Below, one piece after another: positions 60,301 through 64,000 of a DNA stretch of 64,000 nt. The first letter of the stretch is position 1. Each line of letters opens with the position of its first letter. The notes beneath the pieces are model-generated. The model was not told where the DNA came from and searched no databases. It saw only the letters and a list, made by a program, of their open reading frames with translations. The position numbers and the translations under genes were made by a program. This DNA is from Polytrichum commune (taxonomy: Eukaryota > Streptophyta > Polytrichopsida > Polytrichales > Polytrichaceae). The DNA is taken from the NCBI GenBank assembly GCA_950295325.1, contig OX485806.1, positions 41,294,001 to 41,358,000 on the forward strand, given 5' to 3'.

Positions 60301-60920
60301 AATGAACTGAGCTTCGAGTACTACTACCAGCGACTCGCGATTTTTAAAAAGCTTAAATTTAGGTCACATACCAGGAAGGAACGCATTCTACAATTCATCA
60401 TCAACATAACCCCAAAGCAAGTCTCTGGACACATCCAGTTCAAAAACACGTATGTTGTTTTCATCATCAACATAACCCCAAAGCAAGTCTCTGGACACAT
60501 CCAGTTCAAAAACACGTATGTTGTTTCCATCATCAACTAGGTCTGAATACAATTGATAGGGCATAATAGTGTTCTGAAACTAGAGCATCATAATAGTCTG
60601 CACAAAGGTAGTAGTAGTAGTAGTAGTAGTGATGTGCACACTCTACAGTAGTGGGAGAGAAATCATCTCTGCGCATTCATTGTCCATTTAGGAAGATTGA
60701 GAAATATGACATACTCGGCAAGGTATTTGCGGACGGGGCTGCCCGGGTCGGACTGAAACTCCATCAAATAAGGTACGAACTCAGGTAGAAGCGATGACGG
60801 ATCCCGATGCAACACAAGCTCCATTAGCGTCTTCAGCTTATCCACTTTCGACGTTGCGTCCCCTTGCATTTTCACATCGTTCAGAAGCCCCACGGCTTGC
60901 TCCCGAATCCCCATCATCAT
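45376..60920 (-). CDS. ESP4: Symplekin/PTA1 homologue (plant ESP4-like), 27 coding exons, 1321 aa
   Basis: Scaffold of the nuclear mRNA cleavage and polyadenylation machinery, holding CPSF and CstF components. Exons (high to low): 60715-60920, 57821-57980, 57477-57569, 56743-56851, 56108-56276, 55247-55421, 54587-54724, 53613-54260, 52871-53207, 52303-52460, 52037-52105, 51536-51649, 51004-51237, 50811-50858, 50277-50582, 50029-50091, 49396-49506, 49149-49232, 48861-48908, 48399-48473, 48007-48102, 47453-47533, 47106-47177, 46771-46815, 46373-46456, 46092-46195, 45376-45514. All introns are GT-AG, phases join exactly and the sum is 3,966 nt. N-terminal HEAT part (to ~350): FVPYLMEFQSDPGSPVRKYL, GGHPVLDANVL, RRPSMFGRILPVLL. 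Middle is Pro/Val-rich and variable. C-terminal symplekin domain (~1000-1230): KHALLRQLFLVYG, FPRLVDLSPEKFQAALARIL, QQRTVFTQQVLAKVLNQL, KLWMGFLKCAHQ. The start MMMGIREQ matches the family N terminus; the second or third Met is equally possible. Length is slightly below Arabidopsis ESP4. Confidence 0.95.
53740..53890 (-). repeat. Duplicated Pro-rich coding segment in symplekin exon 8
   Basis: The encoded MVHLPSNPPFTSGIIPNM is followed at once by MMHHPSNPPPGINP; the DNA GGAGGGTTGCTTGGA(A/T)GATGCA(C/T)CATATT occurs twice about 57 bases apart. It is followed by short (A/V)PLP(I/V) repeats. This is a local in-frame tandem duplication in the family's least conserved region. Confidence 0.8.
60395..60538. 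repeat. 66-bp tandem duplication in symplekin intron 1
   Basis: 60395-60460 and 60461-60526 are identical or nearly so, followed by a 12-base partial third copy. The 192-codon plus-strand frame crossing it is not considered a gene. Confidence 0.92.
60609..60630. repeat. (GTA)n microsatellite
   Basis: Seven GTA/TAG repeats in symplekin intron 1. Confidence 0.9.
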
Positions 60921-61500
60921 CTTGCCACTTACTCCTCCCCCTCACACCACTTCCTCCTCCTCCCACGCCTCAACCACTCGCATCAAATTAACCAAATCGA
61001 CGGAATCATCCTTCCAGAACCTGCTATGCTCTTGCTACATTAGTCATCATGGCTACGTTTGTTTCCCTTTCTCTCTGTCCTCTTTCTCTTCTTTCTCAGC
61101 TTCAGAAAGCTTGCAGAATGCACCCAAACCGGCCCTTCGAACTTAGGCACCTTCCTTCTCTCACGCCTCAACCACTCACATCACCCACCAAATTAACCAC
61201 ATCGACGATTAATTCTTCCACAACCTGCTATGCTACATTGGTCATGATGGCTGTGTATGTATGTTTCCCCTTCTCTTTCTCTTCTTTCCCAGCTCCAGAA
61301 AGTTTGGAGAATGCACCAGCGGACCCGATGCTTTTCGAGAGGGATTCGAACGTAGGGGCCTTCCTTCTCTTCATCGGCGGTGTGTGGTTGTCGTGAGTGA
61401 CGCGGCAGGGAATTGCTGTTGTTTGTTGATGTTTGTTTATGATGTTGTTGTTGTTGTGGTGAACCTAATGAGAACCTAATGATGAAAGCTATGGCGGGAG
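60921..61500 (-). promoter_or_regulatory. Upstream region of symplekin with a ~140-bp direct duplication
   Basis: Two directly repeated stretches, about 60985-61123 and 61193-61319, share TTAACCA(A/C)ATCGACG, CTGCTATGCT, CTTTCTCTTCTTTC and AGAATGCACC. The region is pyrimidine-rich on the plus strand (GA-rich on the transcribed-sense minus strand) and should hold the 5' leader and core promoter. A transcription start cannot be placed. Confidence 0.5.
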
Positions 61501-61730
61501 CCCGCAGAGGGGCCAGAGACAATTAGGGCTAGCGAGGGATAGAGCAGACCAAGGCAGTCGCGGAGATTGAATACGCTACTTCCACGAGGACGCGTTCACA
61601 CTGCGTGCCAGCAGCCTAGGCTAGACGTAGGTGGAGCCTTAGGATTGAAATCTACCAATTTTGGACGAGGCTCCCTTGCAGATACCCTGAGCTGGGCCCC
61701 CACCAGTCTTTACCTAAGGTGGAAATGCGG

Positions 61731-61761
61731 TCCGCTACACTAGTATAAAATCTATCTTCTA

Positions 61762-61792
<31 letters not shown>

Positions 61793-61880
61793 AAGAAGAA
61801 CTCCGGCCTCCTCCGCTACACTACAATCTACAGTATCTTATCTATCTTCTATAAGAAGAACAACAACAACAACTCCGGTC
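61731..61880. repeat. Tandem duplication carrying (GAA)n and (CAA)n microsatellites
   Basis: Two copies of GCTACACTA...TCTATCTTCTATAAGAAGAA followed by a trinucleotide run and AACTCCGG. The first copy has about 13 GAA units (61763-61800) and the second four CAA units (61859-61871). Confidence 0.88.
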
Positions 61881-64000
61881 ACTGAAGGAAGCCGGAGTGA
61901 ATAGAGTTTATGTTCATAAAATATCCTTGGCCACATCCTAAGGACAATGGGCCACGTTCTAAGGACAATGGACAAGCGGTACACAATACCAAGCATATTT
62001 GTGCTAATTGTCATGTGTGTTACACTTATTGACCATTGTAATTTAAGAATAGACCTCATGATATTATTGAAGATACTATTGTCAAAATATCAGTAAGCAC
62101 ATAAACACCACATGTCATGAGGTACACTAATAGTTAGATTGATGACTTACTAGAGTATCCCAAGATTGGCCTCAAAATAAATTGAGGTATCATAATTTCT
62201 CATGGTTGTGGCCCTTGGTCCAAGCCATGACGGAAGAATAATCCATGTCGCATTTTCAAAGCATTGATCGTGTGACATGTTGTATAATGGACAATGACCT
62301 CATTTTTTGTTGAGACAAATTATTTGGGATGGTCTATTTCAAGACACGTAGGATTTCATGTCACTTTCTTGATTGTTTTATTGACAGTCTGAATCTTATA
62401 TTTAGCGATGCAATGCGAAATAAAGTGAAATGCGCATTCATTTTTCAGCCAATTAGAGAATTCCAAAAGCAATGGTCACAACTCTTGGTCACTTGTGTAA
62501 ACATGCTCTTCAAATAAAAACTTGTGATACGTAGGTGGGCCATTGATACTTTATGGAACCATGCAACTAGGTACAATCATGGACATATTTGCATAGACAA
62601 ACATGGTTAGGTACTTCTAGGACAAACTTTTGTCCACAAGGACAATCAATGCATCACAATTGAGAATGTCAGCATGGATGTATTTTGGACTTCCAAAAAG
62701 GCCTACTTAACTTGAATACATGCTAATCACCCGTTTGTACTATTTTAAGAAAATTATTTTATGCTAAGATGATCAACCTTTGTTTCAAACAAGTACACTC
62801 TTTGGAATTATGCATCATGATTTCCCATGAGGACACCACTTTCCAGGAGGTTTGTTTTTTGGAGTCCAAGTTCAAAAAAAAAAAAAAATGAGCAACACTA
62901 TTGGCTAAAAGCTCTACAACATAGAGCCGTCAAAAGAAACACCTTCCCTTTGGTGAGACTTGTTTTTAATCTTTAAGCTATCGACAAGTGAGTGTAATGG
63001 TGCCATCAAGTAAGTCATTGTTAAAAGCAATCAAATCATATGCAACTTTAATTATAAAATAACACCACTTTGGCCATTCATAATAGTAGTGTTAGAAGGA
63101 TGCAATGACACTTTTAGTAGAGCACCAACTTTGATCAATCACAATGACACTCCGGGATATATCCGCTCCACAAGGCAAATGGGGGTTTAGGGTTTAGGGT
63201 TTAGGGTTTTAATGTAAGAAGTGATTCACAAAAAAAGGACAACACCTTTATTTAATATAAGATACTCACTTGCAATAAGATTGATTTTGTGGTGATTTTT
63301 ATTTCGCAATGTTACAATAACATACCCCCTAGTTGATAGTACGAAGCTCTTTCCTTATGACAACTTGGAGAATTTATGTAGGTTGTGTGTGATTTATTTA
63401 TTTTTTATTTTTTATTTTTGTCTATTTTGTATAGATTTGCTAATACATGGACCTTTTTTGGAGAGCTTTCCAAGCTAATTAACCTTCTTGAAATAGCAAT
63501 TATCTATTCAAGTGTCATCTTAAGGCCTCGAGACCTTATATGTTGAGGCTTGGATGATTTTGGGGGATCTTTAAAGTGCATTTAGGAGTTAAGGGTTGGT
63601 TTTATACCCAAAACATTTGCACTGGGGTCCAAGACTAACATTGATATTCATAATTTATTGACGAATAAAGTGTAAAATATGGGTCCAAGAAGGCCCCAAC
63701 ATAGTTTGTATCACTAGTCTTGAATGCACAAGCTAATCGTGGTTGTGTCATGCCATGCAAAAGTTGATGCCTCAAGAATTGTGTATGGGGTACTTTACTT
63801 TTTGTAATTTTCAATGTTTTAGTGTTACATAGTAGTGATGTTTTAGAGGAAGAGTATTACATTGCACAATTGTTTCATAATCAAGATGGGTGTACATGGT
63901 ATACCAATGTTCCCATTTTGTTCTCTAAAGGATGTCAACAATGAAGAACAAGGTGGAAGTGGATATTGATGTTTCCCATGATGTTCCCCTCGCAAGGAAC
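61881..64000. other. Gene-less right end
   Basis: No supported gene. It holds a 21-base tandem (GCCAC(A/G)T(C/T)CTAAGGACAATGG) at 61930-61971, an A-run at 62873-62888 and a four-unit TTTAGGG run at 63183-63210. The latter is an Arabidopsis-type telomere motif at an internal site. Confidence 0.5.
63183..63210 (+). repeat. Interstitial telomere-like repeat (GGTTTAG)4
   Basis: Four head-to-tail TTTAGGG units. They support a plant genome with Arabidopsis-type telomeres, but the run is far too short to be a chromosome end. Confidence 0.9.

Noticed and set aside
59962-60540. 192-codon plus-strand frame
   Set aside because: Lies in symplekin intron 1, ends in the 66-bp tandem repeat and shows no domain.
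63183-63210. Chromosome end
   Set aside because: Only four telomere-type units, with ordinary sequence continuing on both sides.

Overview
The window is nuclear DNA of a land plant. The evidence is a plant-type symplekin (ESP4/PTA1-like) gene with 27 GT-AG-bounded coding exons, plant CACTA and PIF/Harbinger transposons, captured plant gene fragments and a short interstitial TTTAGGG run. I cannot name the species. The transposon content is compatible with, but does not prove, a non-seed lineage such as a moss, liverwort, lycophyte or fern.

Left part (1-25.6 kb): a stack of nested transposons. The base layer is an old, decayed copy of a transposon family I do not recognise, whose coding remnant runs on the minus strand from about 24.85 kb down to 3464. 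Three later insertions cut it. One is a younger, apparently intact member of the same family (4156-12578), with ends CTCGGGGG, 8-bp target duplication ACCATTGC, and one uninterrupted 1513-residue reading frame. The second is an 8,024-bp PIF/Harbinger element (15104-23127, duplication TAA). The third is a 500-bp hAT-like MITE (3643-4142, duplication TCTAAACC). Removing each insert with one duplication copy brings the old frame back into register with the intact protein, which proves the order of events. The Harbinger element carries its DDE transposase (broken by two frameshifts), its MYB/SANT-like partner, and minus-strand exon fragments of two host genes: clathrin heavy chain and a YbiA/NADAR-domain protein.

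Middle (26.9-43.1 kb): one 16,206-bp CACTA (En/Spm) element with 28-bp terminal inverted repeats and duplication CAA. A degenerate TNPD-type transposase lies on the minus strand (28.0-31.7 kb). A divergent, multi-exon TNPA-type gene lies on the plus strand (37.5-42.0 kb). AGTCAT/ATGACT-type repeats fill both ends and also several introns. Nested inside are a Tourist-like MITE, a large foldback repeat around a 29-bp perfect hairpin, a second hairpin, and a 1,507-bp solo LTR with duplication ATAAT.

Right part (45.3-61.5 kb): the only clear host gene, symplekin, on the minus strand (60920 to 45376; 1,321 codons plus stop, splice phases consistent throughout). Its upstream region contains a partial duplication. 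The last 2.5 kb and most other spacers show only simple repeats. I saw no rRNA, tRNA or CRISPR array.
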